Shown here: in pieces, positions 1 to 8,731 of the stretch
Numbering within the stretch: the first letter of the stretch is position 1
Layout of the letters: each line of letters starts with the position of its first letter
Assembly (NCBI GenBank): GCA_014873095.1
Contig: CP050848.1
Span: 4,523,850-4,587,849 of the forward strand
DNA: 64,000 nucleotides
From: Planctomycetales bacterium ZRK34
Lineage (GTDB): Bacteria > Planctomycetota > Phycisphaerae > Phycisphaerales > Zrk34
Reading direction: 5' to 3'
Notes under the pieces: model-generated
The model's input: only the letters and a program-made list of their open reading frames with translations
What the model was told of the DNA's origin: nothing
Database searches by the model: none
Made by a program: the position numbers and the translations under genes

Positions 1-155
1 ATTAGGTTGCTGCTCTCCCATGCAGCGCACGCACAGATGGGGGATTAGCTGTTAACTCATATGACAAGCGCCCCTGCCTGTTGCAGTTGCCGTCGCAACG
101 CAACGCAATGAGTTAACGAAAGGCGGATAAACCGCCAAACATATATCGCTATTGA
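1..155. other. Intergenic region with two stem-loops downstream of the prohead protease
   Basis: Two inverted repeats are visible between the protease gene and the expected capsid gene beyond the left edge. GTTAACTCAT at 51-60 is the exact reverse complement of ATGAGTTAAC at 108-117. GGCGG at 122-126 pairs with CCGCC at 132-136, followed on the minus strand by a short T run. They may form a weak terminator or processing site that tunes capsid expression relative to protease. Confidence 0.45.
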
Positions 156-821
156 TTAGCTCTTTTGTTCAGTGATGCGGCTAATGCGATAATTGCGCCA
201 TGCATCATCAAGAGCATCTTTGTTAGGCGTAGCCCGCTCGCCATCGCTGATAACTTCGCCGTCGTCTTCGCCGCCATCTATAGGCTTGGGATGGGGCTTG
301 CGGTCAGCCATCTTTTCAATTGCTCTGGCGTCAATAGAGGTAGTCGGATAGGCTGGATTGCCTACGGGCGATACCTCAAAGGTGCTGGCAGACTTAAGCA
401 AACCTACAGGCGGCTCAACGTCTGTATCAAATTCCCATACTGCGCCCTCGCTATAAAAGCCAAAGCTCATACCCTTATACAGACGGCTCTTGACCTTTTC
501 GTAGGTATCTTTGCCGTCTGTAGTGTTGAGGTTGGGATAGATGCGAACCTTTACGCCTTGCTCATCTTCAATCAAGGTAAGCGTCTCATTGCTCTCTCTG
601 GCGATGAGCTTATCGTAGTTATGATTGTCGTAGGCTTGGGTATCTTCGCCTAGCTTAATAGCTCCCGGCGCAACAACTTCAACCCAACCGCCCATATCAA
701 CAGATGGCTCATTGAATCGAATCGCATAGCCTTCAAGGTAGGGCTTGCCCTCGCTATCAATGTCTGCCCTTACCTCGCAGGCGGTATAACGTAGCTCAAT
801 ATCTTTCTTTTCGTTTCTCAT
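156..821 (-). CDS. HK97-type prohead protease
   Basis: This 222-residue protein matches the caudovirus prohead protease family (HK97 gp4-like), a serine protease that cleaves scaffold and capsid delta-domains inside the immature head. The N-terminal half reads as the typical start of these enzymes (LEGYAIRFNEPS, then VVAPGAI), followed by a YDNHNYDKLIAR segment and the SSGFEV-like core KSASTFEVSPVGNPAYPTT. The start at 821 is preferred over an upstream in-frame methionine because GGAGAGAGAATT directly precedes this ATG. The C-terminal 40 residues are charged and glycine-rich. The gene lies 20 bp downstream of the portal gene, the standard order; the capsid gene should follow to the left. Confidence 0.88.
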   Translation of the reverse strand: MRNEKKDIELRYTACEVRADIDSEGKPYLEGYAIRFNEPSVDMGGWVEVVAPGAIKLGEDTQAYDNHNYDKLIARESNETLTLIEDEQGVKVRIYPNLNTTDGKDTYEKVKSRLYKGMSFGFYSEGAVWEFDTDVEPPVGLLKSASTFEVSPVGNPAYPTTSIDARAIEKMADRKPHPKPIDGGEDDGEVISDGERATPNKDALDDAWRNYRISRITEQKS

Positions 822-841
822 AATTCTCTCTCCAAATAAAA

Positions 842-2857
842 TCAGCCTGGCAGTATTTCGCAGTTGCAACCGCCGTGGGCAGGGGGGTGCCTGATACTTG
901 ACTTAAAGACGATGGGCTCTTGCCCCTCAGCTTCTATGCTGTCGCCTTCGTTAAAAAACTCTTTCTCTATGCCTATCGTTTTGCCGTCTAGCTTCGTGCA
1001 GATAGGGCAGTTCTCAGAGCCGACGTTGCGCCAGATGATGTGGGTTACGCCGTTGGTTTTGTAAGTCTCTCTGACTACTGCCCCCTTCATTTTGACTAAC
1101 TCTTTTTGCGTTATCTTTTGCCCTCGTTTGTCCACCCACTCTTGCAGACGTTCCACAACCGCATCTAATGGATTGTCGCTGCCCGATACGTCGAGTAGCT
1201 GGCGCTTGCTGCTGATAACATGGCTGACAGCGTAGGTCGCAACGTAGGCGGAAATAAATTGCCTGATGCCCTCGGACGGCTGGGCGTTGCCGTCGACATC
1301 CTCGGCAGCTATACCATGTACAGCCTCGCCGTAAGATTCCATCGGTGGCCGCATGATGTCAGCTACAGCCGTCTCATGCTTTTGATAAAACTGTTCTAGC
1401 CAATCCTGAAAACCCTTAACATCTTCGGGCAGATATTTCTTTGATGCTCGCTCTACCTCATTACGCTCTCTGCTGATGATGCGGTTTGCTGCATCGGCAA
1501 ACAACTTGCGGTATTGGTCGGTGGTCCTGGCTCGCTGTATGACGGATGCCTTGGCCCTCGCCTTGCGGTTGATGGCGATGATATCCCGGGCTCGCTGCCC
1601 GCCATCATCTGCCGCTGCGGGCTCAGGCGCAGATCCGGCCGTATAGGCGTCAATGGGTATCATGTTGAGGGGGACGTAATAGGTATCGCCGCCCTCGATA
1701 GGTGCATCGTCCTCAAGCTCTCTAATGTCGTTCTGGCTGTATACACCGATATTGAACATGGCGGTGTAAAACTCTCTGCGAGCTTCCGAATCCCCACGCA
1801 AAAAACCCTCAACAGAATGCTTAAAGTAATAACCTAGTCTCTTGTCAGATTCAGTTAATGACTTGGCATTTAGTTCATATTCCCAGCGAGTAAGCCACGG
1901 CCTGAGCGTATGCTTGACATAATCAATTGATTGCTGCTCAATGTTGTTGTTGGTCGCTCGGTCCAAGTCGCCAATCATGTGAGGCGGTATGCGATACAGA
2001 CGGGCGATATTGGCCACATGAAACTTTCGAGCTTCGATTAGCTGCGCTCCGTCAGCGCTGGAATTGAATTGCGTAAACGTAGCGCCTTGTTCAGCTACTA
2101 AAACCTTAAAGGCATTGGTATAGCCCGTATGCAATTCCTCTAATTGTTCTTTTAAATGTCGTTGGGCATCATCGCCAAGCCCATCAGCAACAGAGAAAAC
2201 ACCGCCTAATGTTGCGTTGTTCGCAAAATAGCGCTCAGCGAATTGCTCAGTGGCCATCGCCACGGCAATCGTCTTGCGAAGCATTACGATAGGATTGTCG
2301 CCCGTAAGTCCATCGGAGAAGCTGATGCCTTGCAGGTGCAATATCTCATCGCTCGTATAGGTCTCAGATGTAGGCGAGCCCTCATAGGTTCTGACTTCAT
2401 ATACCAATCCGCCCTCTGTGCGGTACACGTCTACAAGGGGAGTCCATAGCGGAATATAGCCTATGATGTTGTAGTGACTATCTCGTTTGATGACGGCATA
2501 AGCATTATGGTATAGCAGGGCCTGAGCCGTCATCGTCTCACGAAACGTATAGCCGTGCATGTATTGATTGGGCTCGCCCTGCAAGAGGGTGATAGCGCTG
2601 CTGTCGTCCGCAAGCTCTCTACCTCGCTCAAGCCTACGGTAGCGATGCAGCGGCAAGCCTGCGATATCCTCAGATATATTACGTATGGCCGCATATGCTA
2701 CGGCCATACCCAGCACGGTATCGGCATTAACTTCTACGCCTGCTGCATCGGACATATTAATTAGCCAATGATTATGGCTGTTTACTTGGGTGCTTCCGGC
2801 AGTAGAGCGTGCCTCATAACCGAAAGCATGCATAATACGATTTAGCCATTTTGCCAT
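842..2857 (-). CDS. Phage portal protein fused to a Mu gpF-like minor head domain
   Basis: Residues 1 to about 410 form an HK97-family portal protein, the dodecameric channel through which DNA is packaged (motifs DIAGLPLHRYRR, YHNAYAVIKRD, IPPHMIGDLDRATNNNIEQQ). The remaining 250 or so residues resemble the Mu gpF / SPP1 gp7 minor head family and end with a Cys/His cluster (CPIC near 617-620, then HPPAHGGCNC near 657-666) typical of that domain's metal-binding tail. HK97 portals are usually 400-450 residues, so 671 residues and the extra domain indicate a fusion. The reading frame is uninterrupted. A purine tract, AGAGAGAGATTGAGAT, precedes the ATG. Confidence 0.9.
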   Translation of the reverse strand: MAKWLNRIMHAFGYEARSTAGSTQVNSHNHWLINMSDAAGVEVNADTVLGMAVAYAAIRNISEDIAGLPLHRYRRLERGRELADDSSAITLLQGEPNQYMHGYTFRETMTAQALLYHNAYAVIKRDSHYNIIGYIPLWTPLVDVYRTEGGLVYEVRTYEGSPTSETYTSDEILHLQGISFSDGLTGDNPIVMLRKTIAVAMATEQFAERYFANNATLGGVFSVADGLGDDAQRHLKEQLEELHTGYTNAFKVLVAEQGATFTQFNSSADGAQLIEARKFHVANIARLYRIPPHMIGDLDRATNNNIEQQSIDYVKHTLRPWLTRWEYELNAKSLTESDKRLGYYFKHSVEGFLRGDSEARREFYTAMFNIGVYSQNDIRELEDDAPIEGGDTYYVPLNMIPIDAYTAGSAPEPAAADDGGQRARDIIAINRKARAKASVIQRARTTDQYRKLFADAANRIISRERNEVERASKKYLPEDVKGFQDWLEQFYQKHETAVADIMRPPMESYGEAVHGIAAEDVDGNAQPSEGIRQFISAYVATYAVSHVISSKRQLLDVSGSDNPLDAVVERLQEWVDKRGQKITQKELVKMKGAVVRETYKTNGVTHIIWRNVGSENCPICTKLDGKTIGIEKEFFNEGDSIEAEGQEPIVFKSSIRHPPAHGGCNCEILPG

Positions 2858-2884
2858 ATCTCAATCTCTCTCTTTTCTCGTCAA

Positions 2885-4459
2885 TCAAAATATCAAGACG
2901 CCTCGGCGCTCATATACAGAATCATCCGGAGGTGGTTCTAGGCGGCTACGTAGCTCCATGCTGACCGCCATGATGAGAGCGACAATACCGTCTATCTTTG
3001 AGGTACTGTTTTCTTTGTCGGGGCGTATTTGGTCGCCGCCTCGCTGCGTCTGCCAGCAGAGATTCTCTGCCATGTACGTAAGCACTTCGTTGTCGCCGTG
3101 GTTCAGACGCTTAGCTAAAAGCATCTTTTCAAACTCCCTGCAAGCATCGTTCATCGCCTCAACCCGCTGGCCGTGTTGAGAGCATTCGATGCCCTCATTG
3201 TCGAGCATGCCGTAAATGTCTGTACTGTTGGCAGGGTCAATCGCTACGTGCTTGATGTCGTACTTTGTTGCAAGCTCTTTGATATGGTCAAAGATTGCTG
3301 GCGTATCAACGTAGTTGCCCGGGGTTACAAAGATGGTCCCGTTATCCGCCCATACGTCATACGGTACGCCTTCGACCTTCGACCTTTCGTAAACGGTGTC
3401 CTCCGGAATCCATGCATAGTGCAACACCTTGTAACGCTCGTCTTTCTCTCTCGGCGGAAAGAGTAGGGCGAGGGCGTTAACGTCTTGCGTCTGGGCCTTG
3501 TCGAGTCCGACGTAACAGGGCCGACCAATTAAATCATCTGCATTAACCGTCCCGCCGTTATCACGCCAAAGCTCATACGGAATCGCCCGGGTAGATTTAT
3601 TGCTCCATACATTTAGATGCAGAGTTAAAAACTCAGCCTTTTTGCTGGGCATTAATTGGGCTCTTTCTGCCTCGGCCCGCAATTCATCTAGGTTGACGGT
3701 AACACCGATATTCGGGTTAGCCTTCGCCCATGTCGATTCATCAAGCCAATCATCATCAGGGTCAGCCGCAAAGATGAGCGGCAAGAAAGACTCATCAATC
3801 TCATCGCCTGCCGCCCGAGTTTCTAATACTCTTTTGCCATGCTCAAACCACTCATGTCCGATGCTCTTACGGTCGTAACCGGCAGTCATCAGCATGAGTA
3901 TCAATGGTTGCTGACGCTTGACAGCTTTGGTTTCTATGGCTGAGAAAAATTCTCTATCCCTACCTGCGAACACCTGCAACTCGTCGAAGATGACGCAATG
4001 CGGACGCTTGCCGTGGGCTGAGCGGGGGTTACTGCTAATTACTCGGTAGCTGCAAAATCCCTCATTCGTGGTGATGGCCGTCTGCATGGGCTGCATACGT
4101 TCGTGCAGCTTGGGCGATTGGCTCACCATGTTCTTACTTGTCTGGAAAACCGTAGACGCCTGTAGCGTAGAGGTAGCAGCGCAGTAAACCTCTGATGCAG
4201 CCTCACCGTCAGCTATGGTCATGTACAGAGCGAGGCCGGATGCTAGGGCTGATTTACCATTACCGGATCCGACGCATAGCAGAGAGCGGCGGTATCGCCT
4301 GAGCCCGTTGTCTTTTCTTTTCCGCCCAAAAAGCTCTCTAAGATAATCTCTCTGCCACGGCTCAAGCTTAAACGGCTCGCCATTGTCTAGGCGTAATACC
4401 GTCTCGAAAAATCGGCAGACTCTATCAGCCGCCGCATTGTCGAAGTAATACCGCTCCAC
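2885..4459 (-). CDS. terL: Terminase large subunit
   Basis: TerL is the ATPase-nuclease motor that cuts concatemeric phage DNA and pumps it through the portal. The 524 residues are a full-length Terminase_1 protein. A Walker A motif (CVGSGNGKSA) lies near residues 62-71 and a Walker B/catalytic acid (HCVIFDELQVF) near 154-163. The C-terminal nuclease half shows acidic metal-ligand motifs (YVGLDKAQTQD and HVAIDPANSTD). Translation starts at a GTG inside a GAGAGAGTGGAG tract. It sits between small terminase and portal as expected. Confidence 0.93.
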   Translation of the reverse strand: MERYYFDNAAADRVCRFFETVLRLDNGEPFKLEPWQRDYLRELFGRKRKDNGLRRYRRSLLCVGSGNGKSALASGLALYMTIADGEAASEVYCAATSTLQASTVFQTSKNMVSQSPKLHERMQPMQTAITTNEGFCSYRVISSNPRSAHGKRPHCVIFDELQVFAGRDREFFSAIETKAVKRQQPLILMLMTAGYDRKSIGHEWFEHGKRVLETRAAGDEIDESFLPLIFAADPDDDWLDESTWAKANPNIGVTVNLDELRAEAERAQLMPSKKAEFLTLHLNVWSNKSTRAIPYELWRDNGGTVNADDLIGRPCYVGLDKAQTQDVNALALLFPPREKDERYKVLHYAWIPEDTVYERSKVEGVPYDVWADNGTIFVTPGNYVDTPAIFDHIKELATKYDIKHVAIDPANSTDIYGMLDNEGIECSQHGQRVEAMNDACREFEKMLLAKRLNHGDNEVLTYMAENLCWQTQRGGDQIRPDKENSTSKIDGIVALIMAVSMELRSRLEPPPDDSVYERRGVLIF

Positions 4460-4516
4460 TCTCTCTATCTCTCTCCTATGGGGTAATCGCTAATAAATAG
4501 CGTTAATGTTCAGCCA

Positions 4517-4960
4517 TCAGAAAAAATCACCGTCATCTTTCTGTTTTGGTTTGCCTGCTACTTTGGTATGGGATGCGGGGGTGATGCCTAACTCTTTGGC
4601 GTAGGCGGCAACCCGTTTCTCAGCAGCGAGGTAGTAGTTAGCCCACGGGGCAGGGTACTCAGCTCCCTTGCTGCTTATAGCGGTCCACCCTTTATCAATG
4701 ACCTGTTGTCTCAGCTCGCAGTATTCGCCCCACGCCTGGCTGTACATGGCGACGATTGCAAGGTCGCATTCTTTGATGGTCCCAGCTTCGGCCATGATGG
4801 CGGTAATTCGCTGCCACTCAGAGAGGGCTATACCGTCAAGCCAGTCAGGTGGTGAGGGGATACCATCGGCATAGTCGGGCTGAGCCGCCAGCCGCTCGGC
4901 AGCGAGCTTGCTGCCCTGGGCCGCCAGTTGCTCGGCTGGTATACGTGATGGTCCTGGCAT
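4517..4960 (-). CDS. terS: Terminase small subunit, P27 family
   Basis: The 147-residue protein has the hallmark P27-type N-terminus (PSPPDWLDGIALSEWQRI) and a helical core (ECDLAIVAMYSQAWGEY). TerS recognises the packaging site and delivers DNA to TerL, encoded 57 bp downstream. The C-terminus is lysine- and aspartate-rich (KPKQKDDGDFF). The start is an ATG behind an AGAGAGAGGATTGAG tract. Confidence 0.88.
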   Translation of the reverse strand: MPGPSRIPAEQLAAQGSKLAAERLAAQPDYADGIPSPPDWLDGIALSEWQRITAIMAEAGTIKECDLAIVAMYSQAWGEYCELRQQVIDKGWTAISSKGAEYPAPWANYYLAAEKRVAAYAKELGITPASHTKVAGKPKQKDDGDFF

Positions 4961-5146
4961 CTCTCAATCCTCTCTCTTGCCCGTCGTTGGGGCGTCGTAT
5001 ATGGTGTCGATATGGCTTATTTGCAGCGTAAAAAATGTGAAAGGGGTAGGCGTCGTATCTGTTCTGTGTAATAAAATTGCTGCGACGACGGTATGTAGAA
5101 AACGAGGCCCCTTAAGGATTTTGCCCCCCTTCCCCCATGTCTGGAT

Positions 5147-5323
5147 TTAATACGTATCGCTCTGCGGCTGGGTCTGCTCATCAATCTCATCATCATCGCC
5201 TCTGAGTATCTGCCCAATGGTAATCAGGTTCTCATTGATAGCTGATAAGTAGTTCTCTATCCGCCTGATGTCGTCCCTTGTCGGCTGGCTGCTGTTGTCA
5301 ATGTTTAATAGGTTATCGTTCAC
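5147..5323 (-). CDS. Small acidic phage protein of unknown function (58 aa)
   Basis: A 58-residue reading frame begins at a GTG that overlaps the last 11 bases of the HNH gene, with AGAGGAG about nine bases upstream. I chose this start because longer versions of the frame lie wholly within the HNH gene. The protein is acidic, contains a helix (DDIRRIENYLSAINENLITIG) and ends in DDDEIDEQTQPQSDTY. I do not recognise a family. Its position between HNH and TerS suggests a role in packaging or head assembly, which is inference. About 185 bp without a gene follow before terS. Confidence 0.6.
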   Translation of the reverse strand: MNDNLLNIDNSSQPTRDDIRRIENYLSAINENLITIGQILRGDDDEIDEQTQPQSDTY

Positions 5324-5696
5324 CGAATAATACTCCTCTTTCTTTTTGTTCTTTCGCCGTCTTAACGTTATGGCAACGCTCGCATAAGCTTTGCAGATTC
5401 GACCATGCAAGCTCTAAATCTTTGCGCTTTGAGCGAGGCGTCATATGGTCAACGACGGTGGCCAATGTGGTCCGTCCCTCTCGGTCGCATTGCTCGCATA
5501 GCGGTTGTCTCTTGAGTTTTAATGCTCTGAGTTTTCGCCAAGCGGCGCATGTATAAAACTTATGGTCATCGGCCCGACGATACTTATCATATTCTGCTCT
5601 GACTTCGGCAAGATGCTTTTCGCAGTAGCCGGTGCGGTGGGTCGTAAGCTGCGAACAATGAGAGCGTCTGCATGGTCTTTTAGGTTTGTAAGGCAT
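5313..5696 (-). CDS. HNH endonuclease adjacent to terminase
   Basis: The 127-residue protein has two zinc-binding CxxC pairs (CEQC and CERC) flanking the HNH core VVDHMTPRSKRKDLELAWSN and the final LQSLCERCHNVKT helix. HNH nucleases encoded just before terminase genes assist terminase-mediated DNA cutting in HK97-like phages. The ATG overlaps the stop codon of the upstream gene by one base (TAATG), which indicates translational coupling. Confidence 0.9.
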   Translation of the reverse strand: MPYKPKRPCRRSHCSQLTTHRTGYCEKHLAEVRAEYDKYRRADDHKFYTCAAWRKLRALKLKRQPLCEQCDREGRTTLATVVDHMTPRSKRKDLELAWSNLQSLCERCHNVKTAKEQKERGVLFGER

Positions 5697-6088
5697 TAGC
5701 TACTACTGTCCGATGATGAGAATATCTGTATCGTGCTGACTTCATAAGCAGCATAAAACGCCTCACCTGATGCTGGCGTAAACAGATACTCAATGCGATA
5801 GGTTGTGTCGCCTTTCCATAGAGCCCATGCAGGTATCTCATGGGCGAAGTTGTAGCCGGTGCTGTCGGCTGTCCATCTGGAATCAGTCTGCAAGGTGTCA
5901 TAGATGACGCTAGAGACGGTGACTGATGGGGTAGACTGTGCCGCCGATGTATCAGAAATATCATAAATGTTGCATGTAATAGATGAGATGTCTGATTGCT
6001 GGGCGTTGTCGCCGGTATTCTTTCTGATTCGGGCAAGCGTAATTACCGCACTGTTTTCAAACACTATGCCTCTGACAATATCAGCCAT
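5696..6088 (-). CDS. Phage structural protein of unknown function (130 aa)
   Basis: The 130-residue protein is predicted mostly beta, with alternating hydrophobic strands and no signal peptide, and has a serine-rich C-terminus. Some phage tail or head-decoration proteins with a VWALWKGDTTYRIEYL-like strand look similar, but I cannot assign a family. It overlaps the LamG gene upstream by eight bases and the HNH gene by one base, so it belongs to the same coupled late operon. GATAGGAGAAATTAGTC precedes the ATG. Confidence 0.7.
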   Translation of the reverse strand: MADIVRGIVFENSAVITLARIRKNTGDNAQQSDISSITCNIYDISDTSAAQSTPSVTVSSVIYDTLQTDSRWTADSTGYNFAHEIPAWALWKGDTTYRIEYLFTPASGEAFYAAYEVSTIQIFSSSDSSS

Positions 6089-6938
6089 GACTAATTTCTC
6101 CTATCTCAGAGCCCGGGGTATATAGCTGCGATGATGCAGGTCCAGGCGAATAAATATCGTTGCATGCAGCCCCTGGGGTGAACATATCAGCAGCGTCTAG
6201 CCAATAGCCGGTGGCCTCAGGGATAGCGGGGACTGGCGGATACGCATACCACGGCAGCGGCTGGCGAACGATGCTAAAGGGGTCTGCTGATACCTCTACT
6301 ACTTCACTATCCGTTAGCGACCTGTCCCATATTGCCATCACCGATATATCAATGTATCTGCTAGCTCCTAAACCAATGATGGTGTCGGTAGAGTATTGAG
6401 GGGCAAAGATAGAGGCTGAGCCATTGGCTATTACTTCGCCATCTCTCCACATATCTATTATGCCGGGGTATTGCTCAAACCTGATTACCATTAAGTAATA
6501 CGTATCAAGGGCGAAGTTTTCGCCCGTAACTGAGCGATTGCCGCCGCTGGCCTCTCTCTGGATAAATTGAAGGGTTGATATTGAGCTACTGACCCGGAAG
6601 GATACAGGCGTAGGCCCTACGCCTCTAGACTCTATCAGCGTTTTAAAAGTTCCATCTACCTGATACGAAAATCCCAACAAAAAGGTCATCTCATCATGCG
6701 TAAATATACTGTCATATGATGTAGCTATGCCGCCGGTTGCATGATAAGCAGGTCCAACCACGCTAGTCGTGTAGTTGTTTTCAGTAGTCCGTAAAGTAAG
6801 GTCAATGCCGTTACCGCTAAGGTCTGATGCTTTGCCGGGATGGTTAAAATCCCAATAGCCCTTTAATCCACGAGATAATGGGTGGCAACGGTTAAGCCTT
6901 GCGTCAATGGGCTTGATGTTGTTCGATACTGCTATCAT
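6081..6938 (-). CDS. LamG/concanavalin A-like lectin domain phage protein
   Basis: Residues about 25-210 show a LamG-like jelly roll: an N-terminal LKGYWDFNHPGKASDLSGNG segment, a central YYLMVIRFEQYPGIIDMWRDG strand pair and the closing SVMAIWDRSLTDSEV. The C-terminal 70 residues are proline-rich. Such domains in tail-region genes usually bind glycans on the host surface or decorate the virion. It overlaps the upstream gene by four bases (ATGA). A receptor-binding role is inferred from fold and position only. Confidence 0.8.
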   Translation of the reverse strand: MIAVSNNIKPIDARLNRCHPLSRGLKGYWDFNHPGKASDLSGNGIDLTLRTTENNYTTSVVGPAYHATGGIATSYDSIFTHDEMTFLLGFSYQVDGTFKTLIESRGVGPTPVSFRVSSSISTLQFIQREASGGNRSVTGENFALDTYYLMVIRFEQYPGIIDMWRDGEVIANGSASIFAPQYSTDTIIGLGASRYIDISVMAIWDRSLTDSEVVEVSADPFSIVRQPLPWYAYPPVPAIPEATGYWLDAADMFTPGAACNDIYSPGPASSQLYTPGSEIGEISHG

Positions 6939-7324
6939 GCGATGTTGACGCTATCAATCTGGCGGGTTCGCACTACTGCGGTAATGCTGTCGCCGGTGTC
7001 GTTAGTAACAAGTATTTTAAAGCTGCTAGCTTCGTCGCCTCTGACTGTAAACGCTCTACGATAGGTCGTAGATGTCGAGTAGGGCATAGAAAAACCATAA
7101 GGTAAATCTTGCTCTTGTTCGTAATTCGTGCCGTCAATATCTCTGATGATGTATACTTTTGCCCCCTCGGTGGCGGTGCTGCCATAGGTAAGCGTTACGG
7201 ATACCTCAGAGGCTATCTTGCCATCGTTTGAGATGGCGGCGCTGGAGAGGCTGCCTTGGTCGCTGATTCCAAGCGTAGATAACAACGTCCATGAATCAGC
7301 CCAATTAAAGGTTGCATCACTCAT
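6935..7324 (-). CDS. Phage protein of unknown function (129 aa)
   Basis: The 129-residue protein is beta-rich and starts with a tryptophan-containing segment (TFNWADSWTLLSTLG). It overlaps the genes on both sides (ATGA at 6935-6938; TAATG at 7324). No family is recognised. Its place between two tail-region genes suggests a minor virion protein. Confidence 0.65.
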   Translation of the reverse strand: MSDATFNWADSWTLLSTLGISDQGSLSSAAISNDGKIASEVSVTLTYGSTATEGAKVYIIRDIDGTNYEQEQDLPYGFSMPYSTSTTYRRAFTVRGDEASSFKILVTNDTGDSITAVVRTRQIDSVNIA

Positions 7325-7776
7325 TATTCTCCCCCTCTGATATTCGCAACATGGCGAGAGGCTACATGGCCTAAGCCAAGCTCTGTCGCTCTGCTGATGG
7401 TTTCGGTGGCCATTGCCTTTAGGGCGTTGGCTTCATCATCAGATAAAACCTCTGCGGCCAAGAGCGTATCAATCGTGCTGCGTGTAACATCGTTGCCAAT
7501 GTCGATACCGCCGCCATCTGAGTAGGACTGTAAAGCTTGCAGGGCGATAGCTACTGCTTTATTCGTTTGCGCTGCTGTGGCAACCCGCTCAAGCATCTCA
7601 GCAGCATCAGCGCCAAGCTCTGATAATATGGTCAGGCTCGTAATTCTGCGGCTGATGACTCTGGTACGGTCTGGCAGGTTGAGGGCGGTCGCCGCTTCTG
7701 CATCGGTCATAGATGCATAACCCACCTCTAGCGGGTCATTGGTCAATTCATCTCTCAGGATTCCTACATTCATCAT
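7324..7776 (-). CDS. Phage protein resembling tail-region proteins with an EL(T/A)NDP-GYA motif
   Basis: The N-terminal motif LRDELTNDPLEVGYASMTDAEAA is a recurrent signature in a family of uncharacterised phage tail-region proteins of about 150 residues; the rest is helical with two amphipathic segments. The ATG at 7776 follows GAGGGAGAG with seven bases of spacing. It overlaps the end of the upstream gene by 29 bases. Function is unknown. Confidence 0.75.
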   Translation of the reverse strand: MMNVGILRDELTNDPLEVGYASMTDAEAATALNLPDRTRVISRRITSLTILSELGADAAEMLERVATAAQTNKAVAIALQALQSYSDGGGIDIGNDVTRSTIDTLLAAEVLSDDEANALKAMATETISRATELGLGHVASRHVANIRGGE

Positions 7777-8011
7777 CAATCATCTCTCCCTCTAATCTGA
7801 TACGTATTGTTTCTCTGCGCTTTATCTTTTCGGCCCCGGGGCAAATCATGCGGACGCCTGGCTTGCAAAGATGGCGGACGGTAAACGGGTCGCCGACTCG
7901 CTCAAAGCAGTCATAGACACCATTAGAGCCATCAATCTCAGCCCATACAGGTGGCTTTGATGAGAGCATGTATAGCCCGTTAGCTTGTTTACTTAAATAC
8001 AGGTCCGCCAT
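7748..8011 (-). CDS. Small phage protein of unknown function (87 aa)
   Basis: The 87-residue protein has several beta strands, two cysteines and a basic C-terminal region (KIKRRETIRIRLEGE). It lies three bases downstream of the glycosyltransferase gene and overlaps the next gene by 29 bases. GAGAG directly precedes the ATG. No family is recognised. Confidence 0.65.
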   Translation of the reverse strand: MADLYLSKQANGLYMLSSKPPVWAEIDGSNGVYDCFERVGDPFTVRHLCKPGVRMICPGAEKIKRRETIRIRLEGEMIDDECRNPER

Positions 8012-8014
8012 CTC

Positions 8015-8731
8015 TCATATACCCGGGGGCCTGAATACCTCATCAGGCTGAAACTTATCGTGCCATTTATTGGCCAGATGCTGCCATTTAGCTAGTCGGT
8101 CTGCTCTATTGTTGCCGTTGGTTTTCGACCACTGGTGTTTAATGTTGCAGGGGGTGACGTAGGCTATTTGGCCGGTCTCATGTTTTATCTGCGCGCAAAA
8201 ATCAGTATCCTCTAGCCAGTAAGGATTAAATCGCAAATCGAGGGCTACATTGTTCAGTAGGTCTTTTCTGAAACATTGACAATAGCCGCTGATAGCGAAG
8301 GCTTCGCCGCTGTAGCCATCGGGGGTATTAGTCGTCCATGACCAATCGGGGCGAACCCAGCAGCCGTGGTCGCCGACGATGCCAACGCCTGGATGGTCAA
8401 GGGCATTGAGCAAGATATCAATAGGGGATTCATCAAGGGCAACGACATCAGAGTCTAGGCTGAGGATTACATCACCTTTCGCCATGCGGTACAGCATGTC
8501 TCTACCGCCAGCACATCCAAGATTCTCATCGGACTCAATAATCGTTACCTTGTCGCCGGTGCGGTCTGCGAAGGCTCTGAGCCATTTAAGTAGCTCACGA
8601 TTGGTAGAGGCATTATCGAGTATCAGCCACTCAACTACCCTGTCATCGTCAAGGGCGAAGCTCCAAGACGGTAAGCAATGGGTAGCCTTTGCAAAGTTGT
8701 TGCAGGTGAGCATGACGATAGAGACGGTCAT
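8015..8731 (-). CDS. Glycosyltransferase family 2 (GT-A fold)
   Basis: The N-terminus VSIVMLTCNNFAKA, the LILDNAS segment and the GDVILSLDSDV metal-binding motif are classic for GT2 nucleotide-sugar transferases, which build glycans on the cytoplasmic side. The real start is the ATG at 8731, inside an ATGA overlap with the upstream glycosyltransferase, not the longer frame. Length (238 residues) suits a single catalytic domain with no membrane segment. Lying in a phage late operon between tail-region genes, it probably modifies virion proteins or the host surface; the acceptor is unknown. Confidence 0.88.
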   Translation of the reverse strand: MTVSIVMLTCNNFAKATHCLPSWSFALDDDRVVEWLILDNASTNRELLKWLRAFADRTGDKVTIIESDENLGCAGGRDMLYRMAKGDVILSLDSDVVALDESPIDILLNALDHPGVGIVGDHGCWVRPDWSWTTNTPDGYSGEAFAISGYCQCFRKDLLNNVALDLRFNPYWLEDTDFCAQIKHETGQIAYVTPCNIKHQWSKTNGNNRADRLAKWQHLANKWHDKFQPDEVFRPPGI

